Position numbers and translations under genes: made by a program. This document shows, in pieces, positions 12,012 through 21,719 of a stretch of DNA of 64,000 nt (the first letter of the stretch is position 1; each line of letters starts with the position of its first letter). Below the pieces are notes generated by a model. That model was not told where the DNA came from, made no database searches, and saw only the letters and a program-made list of their open reading frames with translations. This DNA is from Simmondsia chinensis (taxonomy: Eukaryota > Streptophyta > Magnoliopsida > Caryophyllales > Simmondsiaceae). The stretch covers positions 8,903,702 to 8,967,701 of the forward strand of contig JAGTTD010000019.1 in assembly GCA_018398585.1 (NCBI GenBank), read 5' to 3'.

Positions 12012-12348
12012 ATGAAAAAAGAAAAAAAATTTCACAAAAACAAGTCATAGAATCTATAAACCTCCCATAAAAGAAAAAAGGAAAAAAAATGATATAACTT
12101 TGAAGCAGCTTAGATAGATCAAATCGAGTCAAATCCGTCCGCACAATCAATTGATCTAGGTTGAGTTCAGCACATCAAATGGGTCAGACATAGGTTGTAG
12201 TGATCCTAGATTAGAAGGCAGGTTGGTAGATTTGAGTTCAAACAAAAATTTAATGACCCATGACCTGCTATGGTATGGATCATTTAAAAATAAGATAATA
12301 TGTGAAATAAATACAATCCGTGCATTGCATGGGAAAAACCTAATAGTA
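12012..12348. other. Flank of the chromovirus, no gene seen
   Basis: AT-rich sequence. The five bases before the LTR (TAGTA) would be the target duplication, but the matching copy is not found after 20734. Confidence 0.45.
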
Positions 12349-12596
12349 TGTCATGACTAATCCAAGTGATTAGCTACATGTGTCTTGATTAGTTAACTAA
12401 CCACCCAATTAAAAGTTGTTAAGGTGGTTATAAAAGGGCAAGTGTATTACTGTTGAAGTTAACTAATGAAATAACAAATAGCTCTTCCCTTCTCGATTCT
12501 TCTCCTCCTTCCTCCTCTTCTCTTCTCTTCTTCTTCTTCCTTCCCAAACTCAGTAATTCCTCTTTCCTTCGGCTACGTGCAGCCCTAACCATGACA
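12349..12596 (+). repeat. 5' LTR of chromovirus
   Basis: Runs from TGTCATGACTAATCC to CTAACCATGACA. The first 60 bases match 20588 onward closely. A pyrimidine-rich TCTTCTCCTCC block fills the second half. Confidence 0.9.
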
Positions 12597-12598
12597 TT

Positions 12599-12610
12599 TG
12601 GTATCAGAGC
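12599..12610 (+). promoter_or_regulatory. Primer-binding site, initiator Met-tRNA type
   Basis: TGGTATCAGAGC lies 2 bases inside the 5' LTR. It complements the 3' end of initiator methionine tRNA and primes minus-strand DNA synthesis. Confidence 0.92.
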
Positions 12611-12689
12611 TCTTTCCTGAGCACAAAATTTTTCCCTTTAAGATCTCTAATTTCACGTCAAGTTGGCCAGAGGCAAGTGAAAACCTTCC

Positions 12690-13577
12690 ATGGAGGATCG
12701 TGAGGGTCAGATGCAAAATCTAATTGAGGGAGTTGTTGAATCCCAACAGTCAGCTTCGGAATCAGCTGCGGAAGACCTTCGATTGGGACAACAACGCCAT
12801 AGCCAGCTGCTTGAAGCAATCCAATAGAGCAACGCACAACTGTTGGCTCTCATGCAACAATTGGCGAATAATTCTATTCCACCTGCACCCCCTACCCATA
12901 GCAACGAAGCTGAGGCAAGATTGCAGGAGTTTAGGGCCAACACCGACCTATTCAAAACTGGCCAAACTCTGATTTTGGGGACTCATGTTGACCATGGCGA
13001 GCACAATCAAAATGAAAGCTTTTCTCATGCGGAAGGCCAGATTCCAAAAGCTAAGATTGACTTTCCCTTCTGCAATGGAGGAAACCCTAGAAGCTGGGTA
13101 CGGCGTTGCCAGCGGTACTTTTCTATCTACCAGACTCTGGATCATATGAAGTTGAAGGTTACTGGTGTTCACATTGATGATAAGACTGATGACTGGCTGC
13201 AAGGGTTGTTGAGGGACAAAGGTCAACTTAGTTGGGGTGATTTCACAGAGGAATTATACAAAAGATATGAAGATGATGCTACTACTGATGTTGTCAGTCA
13301 ATTCAACAAACTACGACAAACGGGTTCTCTGCAAGAGTACCAAGAGAAGTTTGAGGAACTGAGATCCCATTTGCTTTCTATGGATTGCTTCTTCAGTGAG
13401 ACCTACTTCCTCTCATCCTACATTTTGGGTATGGATAGTAATATTCAACTCTTAGTCAAGGCCCTTCAACCAAAATCTCTCTCAGAAGCTTACTCTAAGT
13501 CCAAATTGCTCACTAAATCTTCTGAAGTCTCCTTGCAGAAGGCTAAAAATCTCTTAAAATTTCCTCATAACTCTTAA
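12690..13577 (+). pseudogene. Chromovirus gag (one internal stop)
   Basis: The start is ATG 12690, 79 bases after the primer site, giving MEDREGQMQNLIEG. An N-terminal Gln-rich coiled region is broken by TAG at 12825-12827 (expected CAG), then the frame is open from 12843 to the TAA ending at 13577. The core is a retrotrans_gag domain: KIDFPFCNGGNPRSWVRRC, DDWLQGLLRDKGQLSWGDF, and FNKLRQTGSLQEYQEKFEEL are recognisable. It would assemble the particle shell. No CCHC zinc knuckle is readable after the stop, although the following 140 bases are broken and may have held one. Confidence 0.85.
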
Positions 13578-13719
13578 ATTTCCCATTCCAACTCCTTTCT
13601 TTCACAAAAGAAACCATCAATATCCATTAAACACACTCATACTTGGCCAAAATGCAACCCAGCAATATTTGGGTCATAGGTGTGAAAACTAGTCCCTTTA
13701 CAGTCTTGAGGCCTTTGAT

Positions 13720-14148
13720 TTGGATCTAGGTTCAGAACCAAATGTAGAACCAAACATTCTAGATGAGGAACAACCTCTAGATACCTGTGATGAGAAAGCT
13801 GAGGAGATATATGTTCATTCTCTTACTGGAGGCATGTCTTTGAGCACACTTAAGAACTTGGGCCACCTTCATAAATGCACCGCCATCACTCTTATTGATA
13901 GTGGCAGTACGCACAACTTTCTTGATCCAAGGCTTGCTAGAGAAGTTGGCTTCTCTGTGGAAAATACCACACCTTTAGGAATAACCGTTGCAAATAGGCA
14001 AACAATGGTATGTAAGCAGCAATGCAACGCTAAGTGGTTAATCCAGAACCACACATTCACCCACAACATCAGGCTGATGAAAATTAGGGGCTGTGACATG
14101 CTTTTAGGGGGTGGATTGGATGAAACAATTCAACCTTATGTCGTTTGA
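13720..14148 (+). pseudogene. Chromovirus aspartic protease
   Basis: A 142-residue frame with the active site TLIDSGSTHNFLD (D-S-G) at about residue 67, followed by VTVAN-like and [11 protein letters not shown] segments usual for Ty3/gypsy proteases. It would cleave Gag-Pol in the particle. The frame runs into the RT frame with a shift near 14111-14148, where GMDWL-type sequence is expected to continue in one frame. Confidence 0.82.
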
Positions 14149-14821
14149 TTTCAACAGTCTCAAGCGTAGCTTTCTCATGGATGGGAAATTAGTGGAGCTT
14201 ACTGGTATTGGGGAGACAAGATCTCTCAAGTTAATGATTGGCAAGAACCTACAAGGCCTTTGCAACAAGGATGAGGATTACTTTGTGGCAACCCTCATGC
14301 TGGTTCATGGTGATGCGTTTGGTCACGTACATCCTATGCCTATTCCATCTATAGTTCAATCCCTTCTAGATGCTTATGATGATGTGTTCCAAGAACCTAG
14401 AGGCCTACCACCTCCTCGCCCCCATGATCATCACATTTCCTTAAAACTAGATGCCAAACCTGTTAATCTTAGACCCTACCGATATCCCTTTATCCAAAAA
14501 AATGAGAGTGAAAGGCAGGTAAAAGAAATGCTTGTCAACTCCATTATACAACCCAGTTTTTCTCCTTTTGCTTCCCCTATTTTACTTGTCAAAAAGAAAG
14601 ATGGCACCATGAGATTTTGTGTGGACTATAGACAATTAAACGACGTCACAATGAAAAACAGATTCCCTATACCCCACATAGATGATTTACTTGATGAATT
14701 ACATGGTGCAACCATTTTCTCTAAACTTGATCCAAGAGCTGGCTACTTTCAAGTAAGAGTAGATGAGTCAGAAATTCCAAAAACAGCCTTTCAAATCCAC
14801 CGTGGCCATTTTGAGTGTAAG
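14111..14821 (+). pseudogene. Chromovirus reverse transcriptase, N-terminal part
   Basis: The frame carries the RT entry motifs [59 protein letters not shown] and [18 protein letters not shown], then [14 protein letters not shown]. The sequence stops at exactly this Cys codon because the hAT transposon is inserted. The downstream half resumes at 18035 with MPFGLTIVLATFPSLMN. The first catalytic aspartate (SKLDP, expected SKLDLRAGY) is present, with Leu-to-Pro next to it. Confidence 0.88.
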
Positions 14822-17800
14822 TAGAGGTGGCTATCAGGCGGGCCGGGCCGGGCCGGGCCTGGGCCGAAGCCCGATCGGCCCGCACTGTAACGGGCCGGGC
14901 CGGGCCGAGGCCAGGCTGGGAACAGGGCCTGGCCCGGCCCGGGCCTGTGGGCTGGTCGGTCCGGGCCGGGCCTGGGCCCGACTTTTTAAAAGGAAAAAAA
15001 TTAATAATACAAAGTCGTTTTGTACTAAAATTATTGTAATTCATTGATAAATAATATGAGATACAAATACATTTTTTTTTAAGCACTAATAATGCTAAAT
15101 ATACATTAAATATATGTAATAAAATAAAATACACAATAAGTAATGGTAAATATCTTACCAAAAAAAATAATGGTACATAAATAACGTAACAAATATAAGT
15201 ACAAATACAAAGTTTGACATATGGGGGGTGTGGTCGTCTTTTGAGGTATATGGGGGGTGCGGTCGTCTTTTGACGTCAATATTTAAAAGTAAATAATTGA
15301 CATATAAAAGTGTTGATATCAGTCGTCTTGGGGGGTATCTAAGCCATCATTTGAGGTATCGGTTGTACGGTCGTCTTTTTCATTGCTCGATGAATTCAGC
15401 TTCATTCTCTGTTGTTCTCTTGCCTCTGCTAGCAGCCAATCCTTCAAGCACATGGACATCTCCAAGCTTGACGGCGATAGCTTCGCCCTCTTCGTTCTAA
15501 GCAACCTGCCACCAAGACTCCTATGCTACTGAAGACACTGGACAACTTAGTATATCACGTGCCATGGTGGAAAGCACGGGATACTGGGTTTGGTTTGTGT
15601 TCCACCATTGTAATAGGTCAAAATTCGGGTTGGCCGGCGGCCCGAAAATATGGACCATCGGTGTCCGCAAATAATAATCTAACTCGTCACATGATGTGGG
15701 GGCTGCTGTGGGCGTAAATTGCTCCAACAGCTTCCACGAATATGACGTGTGTGAACTACTTCCACTAGATATGGAAGATCCTACTACAGCAGTACTAGGA
15801 TTATTGGACTCTAATTGATGGGAATATTGAGAAAATAAACTATGCAAGTTGTTATCGACATCGAAAATGAAAGCGTCAATATTAAGAGTAGGATTCAAAT
15901 ACGTGAAAAAATATTGGCAAAATAAGTTGAAACCCGAGCGTTTACAACAAGGGTCTAAAATAGTTGCAAAGCAGTATGTAAGAGGTAGTTCAAAATAATA
16001 TTTAGCAAACTTTTCTTTCATTGCCTGAATCGATGCGAACAAAACGGGGTTGGATTCATTACCCACCATCCAATTGACAATATCAAGCAATCTTGATATT
16101 GCTTGAGGCATGGTCGGATAGTAGCAACTCGAAAAAATTGTTGTTGCCGCTTTAAACATGCTAAAAAAGTTACAAATTTGATCTATTGGCCCCCAATTTA
16201 TACCGGCCAGGTTGTAATTGCTCCATTCTGCCCGATTTTCTTGGGCGTATTCCATTATAGCGTCTTTGTATGGTAGACGGCGCTCTAACATTTCTACTGT
16301 AGATGACCATCTATTTTGGGAGTCTAATTTGAATTGTTTATATTCTATGTTATACAACCTACATAAATTTCTAAATTTTTTTTTCTAGTGCTGGATGATT
16401 TTACAGATAATATTACCGATCTTAAGGTGATAAGGGATGCTTTTATGAGATCTAAACCATCCGTTACCATTAAATGTAAAATGTGACAAACGCAACGAAT
16501 ATGGAAACACTTCCCACCTAACATGGGTCTCATTTGCCTAATTAAATGTGTAACGGCTGCAGTGTTATTGGTAGCATTGTCGAACGTAATACTGAAGATA
16601 CGTCGCTCTATGCCCCAATCGCGGACTGCCGGCGTAATCACACCCGTAATTACCTCGGCATTGTGGGGGCAATCTAAAAGTCCAAAATGAATTATCCGCT
16701 TTTGCATGATGAATGATTCATCGGTCCAGTGTACCGTTATGCACATATAAGGTTGGCCGGGTTTCGACGTCCATACGTCCGACGTCAACGAGAACATGCT
16801 CGTGTTCATCGCAAAATGTGTTAAGACCCCAGTTTTCATCCCATGGTACAACGTAAAAGCGTCCCGCTTTACGGTGTTCCGAGAAATCCTCACAATGGCG
16901 AGATTCACATTTCGTTAGAGGTAGTTGACGAAATTTGGGTCTTCGCCGGTATTAAAAGGCCTTTCACTCATAATTATATATTTAGCTAGCCCCTTTCGGT
17001 TGCTCTCCTGAGAGAACCTAAAATTAGCAAGTGCACCGGTCACTTGCTGTACTAGACGTTGTTGGCTCTTTTCTCGGAATTGCTCAGGGTGGCACCTAAG
17101 TATATGTCTGTTTAATGTTCCCGTCCCACTACCAGGTTGATGGCTAAAATCCTTAGGTGGGTCACATAATTTACAAGTTGCTTTATTAGTTGTCTTATTA
17201 AGGGTAAAGTGCTTCCATACCACACTAGTTGTACGCTTACTAGTAGAGGTACTAGTTTCAGGCTGGGCTGTGGTGGTGGGGGTGGGTTCCTCATCAGTTT
17301 GTGAGTCTCCAACCCCACCCCACCTGACTCATGATAATCTTGTTGTTGTGAAAAGTCATAATCTATGCTATCATCAGTGTATGGGGGTGATGGGTCTGGT
17401 TGTATAAAAGCTCGTTCTTCAGTATTAAGTAAGACAATTCTGCTCCTTTTAGGGATTCTGGGTGGCCGAGAAGAGCTAGAACTAGCACGATCGGCTCCAG
17501 AGGATGATGAAGAGTTGTGTGCCATATTAGTATAAGTGATTAGTATTTATAAAATGCAAGTAGTAATGCAAATTAAATAACTAAAAATGCGAATCAAATA
17601 AAATTGCGATACTAAAATTACCGAAACGAGAGAACAATGAAATTCGAACTTCAGCCAAATACTTTACGAACTTCGAACTTTAGAGCACAATTTTTGCAAT
17701 TAGCAAAGTTAGAGAAGATGGGAGATGATGAATATATAGAGAGAGAAGAGAGGATTGAAGAATTGGTGAGAAAATGAGTTGGGAACGTTTGAGTATTTAT

Positions 17801-18034
17801 AGGGAACAAAAGACTATATATTTTTTTTAATAAAATAGCCGTTCAACGGCCTGTGTAAAACGAGCCCAACGGCTCTTTTTAGAGCCATTGGGCCCCGGGC
17901 CCGGGCCGAGCTCGGCTGAATATAAAAAAAGGCCCGAGGCCCGGCCCTCTACAGTGCGGGCCGGACGGGGCCGGGCCAAACATGGGCCGGGCTGGTGCGG
18001 TTTTTGGGCCAGCCCGGCCCGTTGGCCACCACTA
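14822..18034 (-). mobile_element. hAT DNA transposon inserted in the chromovirus RT
   Basis: A 3213-bp element with short imperfect terminal inverted repeats: TAGAGGTGGCTATC at the left and, on the other strand, TAGTGGTGGCCAAC at the right. Both are followed by GC-rich GGGCCGGGCC subterminal repeats. The 8-bp flanks AGTGTAAG (14814-14821) and AATGTAAG (18035-18042) differ at one base and are the target duplication, the size expected for hAT. Joining the flanks at this point restores the RT frame, which confirms the boundary. A decayed transposase lies on the minus strand. Confidence 0.92.
15319..17525 (-). pseudogene. hAT transposase, BED-finger / RICESLEEPER-like, broken
   Basis: The start is ATG at 17525 with a Ser-rich N-terminus (MAHNSSSSSGADRASSSSSR). 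A frameshift near 17260, in a proline-codon run, precedes the BED zinc finger (VVWKHFTLNK, CKLCDP, GTLNRHILRCHP). Next comes the catalytic core: MFSLTSDVWTS (first Asp), IFSITFDNATNNTAAV (second Asp) and the FHIRCVCHILHLMV Cys/His pair. After a stop at 16915-16917 and a frameshift near 16350, the region continues to the C-terminal hATC dimerisation domain (FDLLQWWNTNQTQYPVLSTM, PVSSVA), which hits a stop near 15521 and continues in another frame (RAKLSPSSLEMSMCLKDWL). At least two stops and three frameshifts mean it is inactive. Confidence 0.88.
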
Positions 18035-18960
18035 AATGTAAGGTAATGCCCTTTGGACTTACTATTGTCCTTGCTACATTCCCGTCACTCATGAATAACA
18101 CTTTTGGACCCTAACTTAGGAAATTTGTCCTTATTTTCTTTGACGACATCCTAAAATATAGTTCCTCACTTGATTCCTATCTCCACCATTTACAAATAGT
18201 GTTACAAACACTTAGAAAACATAAACTCTATGCCAAAAGAACCAAATGTTGCTTTGCCCAAGGCCAAATAGAGTATCCTGGCCACATTATCACATCTAAG
18301 GGGGTGGCTACAGACCCAGCCAAGATTTAGGCTATGGTGTCTTGACCTAGACCCAAAACTATTAAAGAACTAAGGTCTTTCCATGGTTTAACTAGTTATT
18401 ATCGAAAATTTGTTCAAGTGTATGGAGTTATTGCCAAGTAGTCACTGACCAGCTTAAGAAAAATGGATTATGTTGGACTAATGCAGCTGAAGAGGCTTTC
18501 TGCAGCATCAAATCTGCTATGGTAAATGCTCCAGTCTTGACATTACCTGATTTTACTCAATCCTTTACTCTTGGGACTGATGCTTGCAAGTCCGGTATGG
18601 AAGCTGTTCTTATGCATCAAGGGTAACCCCTTACTTATCTTTGCAAGACCTTTGGTCCTAAAAACAAAGGGCTTTGCACTTATAAAAAGAATTTACAAAG
18701 GGCTTTGCACTTATGAAAAAGAACTTACAGCTATTCTCATGGCCATAGCCAAATGAAGACACTACCTAGAAATTTGGTGCTTCACTATTAAAACAGATCA
18801 ACAGGCACTTAAATACTTGCTTGAGCAACACATTACTACAAGCATCCAAAAGAAAGGCATGTCAAAACTACTTGGACTTGATTATATAATATCCTACAAA
18901 AAGGGAAAGGACAATCTGGTTGTAGATGCCCTTTCCAGAAGACATGAAGGCTCTTTTTCT
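18035..18960 (+). pseudogene. Chromovirus RT C-terminal part and RNase H
   Basis: Continues the RT after the hAT insertion: MPFGLTIVLATFP, the catalytic LIFFDDILKYS box at about 18130, and KGVATDPAKI followed by TAG (18328-18330) and TGA (18343-18345). The connection [12 protein letters not shown] and RNase H entry FTLGTDACKSGMEAVLMHQG follow. A tandem duplication of about 34 bases (GGGCTTTGCACTTAT twice, 18664-18725) and other indels break RNase H. KGKDNLVVDALSRRH at the end is the usual RNase H to integrase junction. Confidence 0.83.
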
Positions 18961-20418
18961 ACATTAGTAGCCTCAATGGTGCAACCCACTTGGGTAAATG
19001 AGGTAACCAAGAGTTATGAGGGTGATCTTGAGTGCACCCAATTGCTCACTGAGCTCCTGGTTGAACCCCATAGTCATCCAGACTTTACTTTGAAGAATGG
19101 AGTAATACGCAGGCAAGGTAAGCTATTCCTTGGCACTGGGAACAATCTCAGGAAGCACGTCATACATTCCATTCACTCCTCCCCCATAGGATTCCACTCA
19201 TCAAAGATTGTAAGGGCTATTTTATTGGCCTAACATGAAGGCAGATGTTCACTCTATTATATCAGAATGTAATGTCTGTCAGCGAGCAAAATCTGAACAT
19301 GTTACTAGTCCTAGGCTGCTCCAGCCACTGCAAATTCTAGAACAATGCTGGTCACATATTACAATGGACTTTGTAGAGGGGTTGCCTCTCTCTAAGGGCA
19401 AAGACACAGTCCTAGTTGTGGTAGATAGGCTTACAAAATATGCTCATTTTATTTCCTTTGCTCACACTTTTAATGCTTCTCACGTAGCAAGGCTTGTCAT
19501 GGATAACATTCATAAGCTACATGGATTGCCAGTTAGCATTATCTGAGACAGAGACAAGGTGTTTTTGAGCCTATTTTGGCAGGAGCTTTTCCATTTACTA
19601 GGAAGCTCGCTCGACTTAAGTACTGCATACCACCCCTAGTCAGATGGCCAATCTGAGAGGGTTAATTAATGTCTGGAAACCTATTTGAGATGCTTTTACA
19701 TGAATAGACCAAAGAAATGGCACAGATGGCTTGCTTTTGCTGAATTATGGTACAACACAAATCACCATACCAGCTTGAACATGAATCCCTTCCAAGCCTT
19801 ATATAGCTATGCTCCCCCTCAACTACATATGGAGAAAATCTCCAGTACAATCTCTACTGTTGATGCAGTTAAGGATTGGTTATCTGAAAGAGCTTTTATG
19901 ATTCACATCTTAAAACACTCTCTTACTCATGCCCAGTCCCGCATGAAGTAGTTTGCTAACAGAAATATATCAGAGAGGACCTTAGCTATTGGTGATTGGG
20001 TATATTTGAAACTCTAGCCATACAGGCAGGCTTCAGTAGCCTTGAGGAGAAGTTTAAAGCTTTCTTCAAAGTATTATGGGCCCTTCAAGGTGTTGCAATG
20101 CATTGGGAAGGTAGCTTATAAGCTGCAGCTTCCCCCTGACAATCTCATACACCTAACATTCCATGTATCCTAGCTAAAGAAGAAGTTGGGGTCCCAAGTT
20201 ACAATCACTCCTTCCCTTCCCAAGACTACCCTTCATAGGGAGATCAAGGTTGAGCCAGCTGCAGTCCTTGCAAGAAGAGTAGTGGAAAGGTCCAATATGG
20301 CAGCTACTCAATGGCTTATACAATGGTGCAATTTGGATGAAAGCGAGGCTACTTGGGAAGAAGTTGGGCAGCTCAAGTCTTAGTTTCCTGAATTTGTTAA
20401 CCATCATTGTACTAATTG
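18817..20418 (+). pseudogene. Chromovirus integrase with C-terminal chromodomain
   Basis: The integrase has the zinc-finger half CNVCQRAKSEH, then the core: SHITMDFVEGLPLSKGKD (first Asp), HGLPVSI followed by a stop then DRDKVFLS (second Asp), and SDGQSERVN (Glu). The C-terminus holds the [19 protein letters not shown] beta-barrel and a chromodomain, AVLARRVVERSNMAATQWLI then QWCNLDESEATWEE. This domain is known in related elements to direct integration to heterochromatin. Stops at 19637, 19667, 19949, 20015, 20171 and 20381 interrupt it. Five of these six are TAG where CAG is expected. Confidence 0.88.
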
Positions 20419-20587
20419 AGTGTATATGTAGTTCATTCATAGTGAGTCATTAATGTTGATTCCATTGTTCCATTGTACTTAGTATTACATATATTCTAAA
20501 ATAAGTAGTATGTTTACATATATTCTGTAATAAGTAGTATGTTCAGGTTATCCTTCGGGTCAAGGAATTCTTATAAGAGTGGGGCAA

Positions 20588-20734
20588 TGTCATGACTAAT
20601 CCAAGTGATTAGTTACATGTATCTTGATTAGTTAACTAACCACCCAATTATAAGTTGTTAAGTTGGTTAATCTAACTAATCAATATCTAAAAGGGCAAGT
20701 GTATTACTGTTGAAGTTAACTAATGAAATAACAA
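20588..20734 (+). repeat. 3' LTR of chromovirus, truncated
   Basis: Follows a purine tract (AAGAGTGGGGCAA). It starts TGTCATGACTAATCC and contains a 17-base extra segment (CTAACTAATCAATATC) compared with the 5' LTR. The match ends at GAAATAACAA; the last about 100 bases are absent. Confidence 0.85.
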
Positions 20735-20767
20735 CCCAGCCTTGCCCTTACATAGTTAACTTAATGT

Positions 20768-20987
20768 TAGGCGGGACTTTTACCGTCGCGGGCTTCTCAG
20801 TTGATGAGAGCTACCGCCAGTCCCAATGTTAGGCGGGACTTTTACCGTCGCGGGTTTCTCAGAATTACTGCCAGTCCCAGTGTTAGGCGGGACTTTTACC
20901 ATTGCGGGCTTCTTAGTTGATGAGAGCTACCGCCAGTCCCAGTGTTAGGCGAGACTTTTACCGTTGTGGGCTTCTCAGTTGATGAGA
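20768..20987. repeat. T1 3'-region tandem repeat, about 60 bp x 4
   Basis: Four copies starting near 20768, 20829, 20885 and 20947. Each has TAGGCGGGACTTTTACCG, GGGCTTCTCAG and CTACCGCCAGTCCCA. AGTCCC and GGGACT, and CCGCC and GGCGG, can pair across unit boundaries. Confidence 0.88.
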
Positions 20988-21375
20988 CAAAACGACATAT
21001 TTAAAACTAAGGAAAAAGAACTAAGTAACGTCAAGCAAGAGCCCCTAGCCGGCAAGGCTGGGAAAGACAAAACAACATATTAAAAACTGAGGAAAATGAA
21101 CTAAGTAATGTTAAGTAAGAGGCCCCAGCCAGCAAGGCTGGGGAAGACAAAACAACGTATTTAAACTAAGGGAAATGAACTAAGTAACGTTAAGTAAGAG
21201 TCCCCAGCCGGCAAGGCTGGGGAAGACAAAACAACGTATTTAAACTAAGAAAAAAGAACTAAGTAACATTAAGTAAGAGCCCCCAGCCGGCAAGTCGGGG
21301 GAAGATAAAACAACGTGTTTAACTAAGAAAAAAGAACTAAGTAACATTAAGTAAGAGTCCCCAGCCGGCAAGGCT
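20988..21375. repeat. T1 3'-region tandem repeat, about 80 bp x 5
   Basis: Five copies of a unit with GACAAAACAACGTATTTAAA, GAACTAAGTAACGTTAAG and CCCCAGCCGGCAAGGCTGGG. The last phrase is a hairpin with stem CCCAGCC/GGCTGGG. The repeat lies between the antisense ORF and the expected 3' LTR position. Confidence 0.9.
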
Positions 21376-21719
21376 GGGTTCTGGGTTCATTTAAAGGGCG
21401 CTGTGTTCGAGGTCTTTTAAAGTTGGGGCGACGTGTAGCCACCCCCTTTTCTTGGCTGTACCCTCTTATCTCAGGGCATTTATTACCGTTCTGTTTTCTA
21501 AAACCCTAAACCCCCTTTTTTCCTTCTACAGTGAACCCGTCTTCCCAGTGGACCCTATCTCTTCTTTCTACTTATAACCGGTTTTCATCCTGATTTCAAG
21601 GTAATCCTTTGTTAGTTTGAGGATATTTTGTTGAACTTATAGTGTAATTCTAGCTTTTTCGAACATTTTCCTTATTTCTCCAAAAATTTTTGAACCCTGA
21701 GCTATTCGTCAGAGCTTCC
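21376..21719 (+). promoter_or_regulatory. Leader/promoter region of the T1 antisense ORF
   Basis: About 340 bases between the 80-bp repeats and the antisense ORF start. It is T- and C-rich (CTTTTCTTGGCTGTACC, TTTTTTCCTTCTACAG). No clear TATA box. A GTAATCC after TTCAAG at about 21601 could be a 5'UTR splice donor, but this is speculative. Confidence 0.3.

Larger units (their letters stand above)
12349..20734 (+). mobile_element. Reina-like chromovirus (Ty3/gypsy), split by a hAT element
   Basis: Order: LTR, primer site, gag, protease, RT, RNase H, integrase, chromodomain, polypurine tract, LTR. RT before integrase defines Ty3/gypsy, and the C-terminal chromodomain with very short LTRs (248 bp) fits the Reina branch of chromoviruses. 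A hAT transposon at 14822-18034 interrupts RT. Without it the element would be about 5.2 kb. The 3' LTR matches only the first about 147 bases of the 5' LTR and then joins Tat element T1. Most premature stops are CAG-to-TAG changes. Confidence 0.9.

Noticed and set aside
12599..12610. tRNA-like matches at the LTR borders
   Set aside because: Only the 12-13 base primer-binding sites are present; no cloverleaf sequence is found.
14721..15161. Pro/Gly/Arg/Ala-rich frames at the left end of the hAT element
   Set aside because: They arise from the GGGCCGGGCC subterminal repeats and cross the element boundary.
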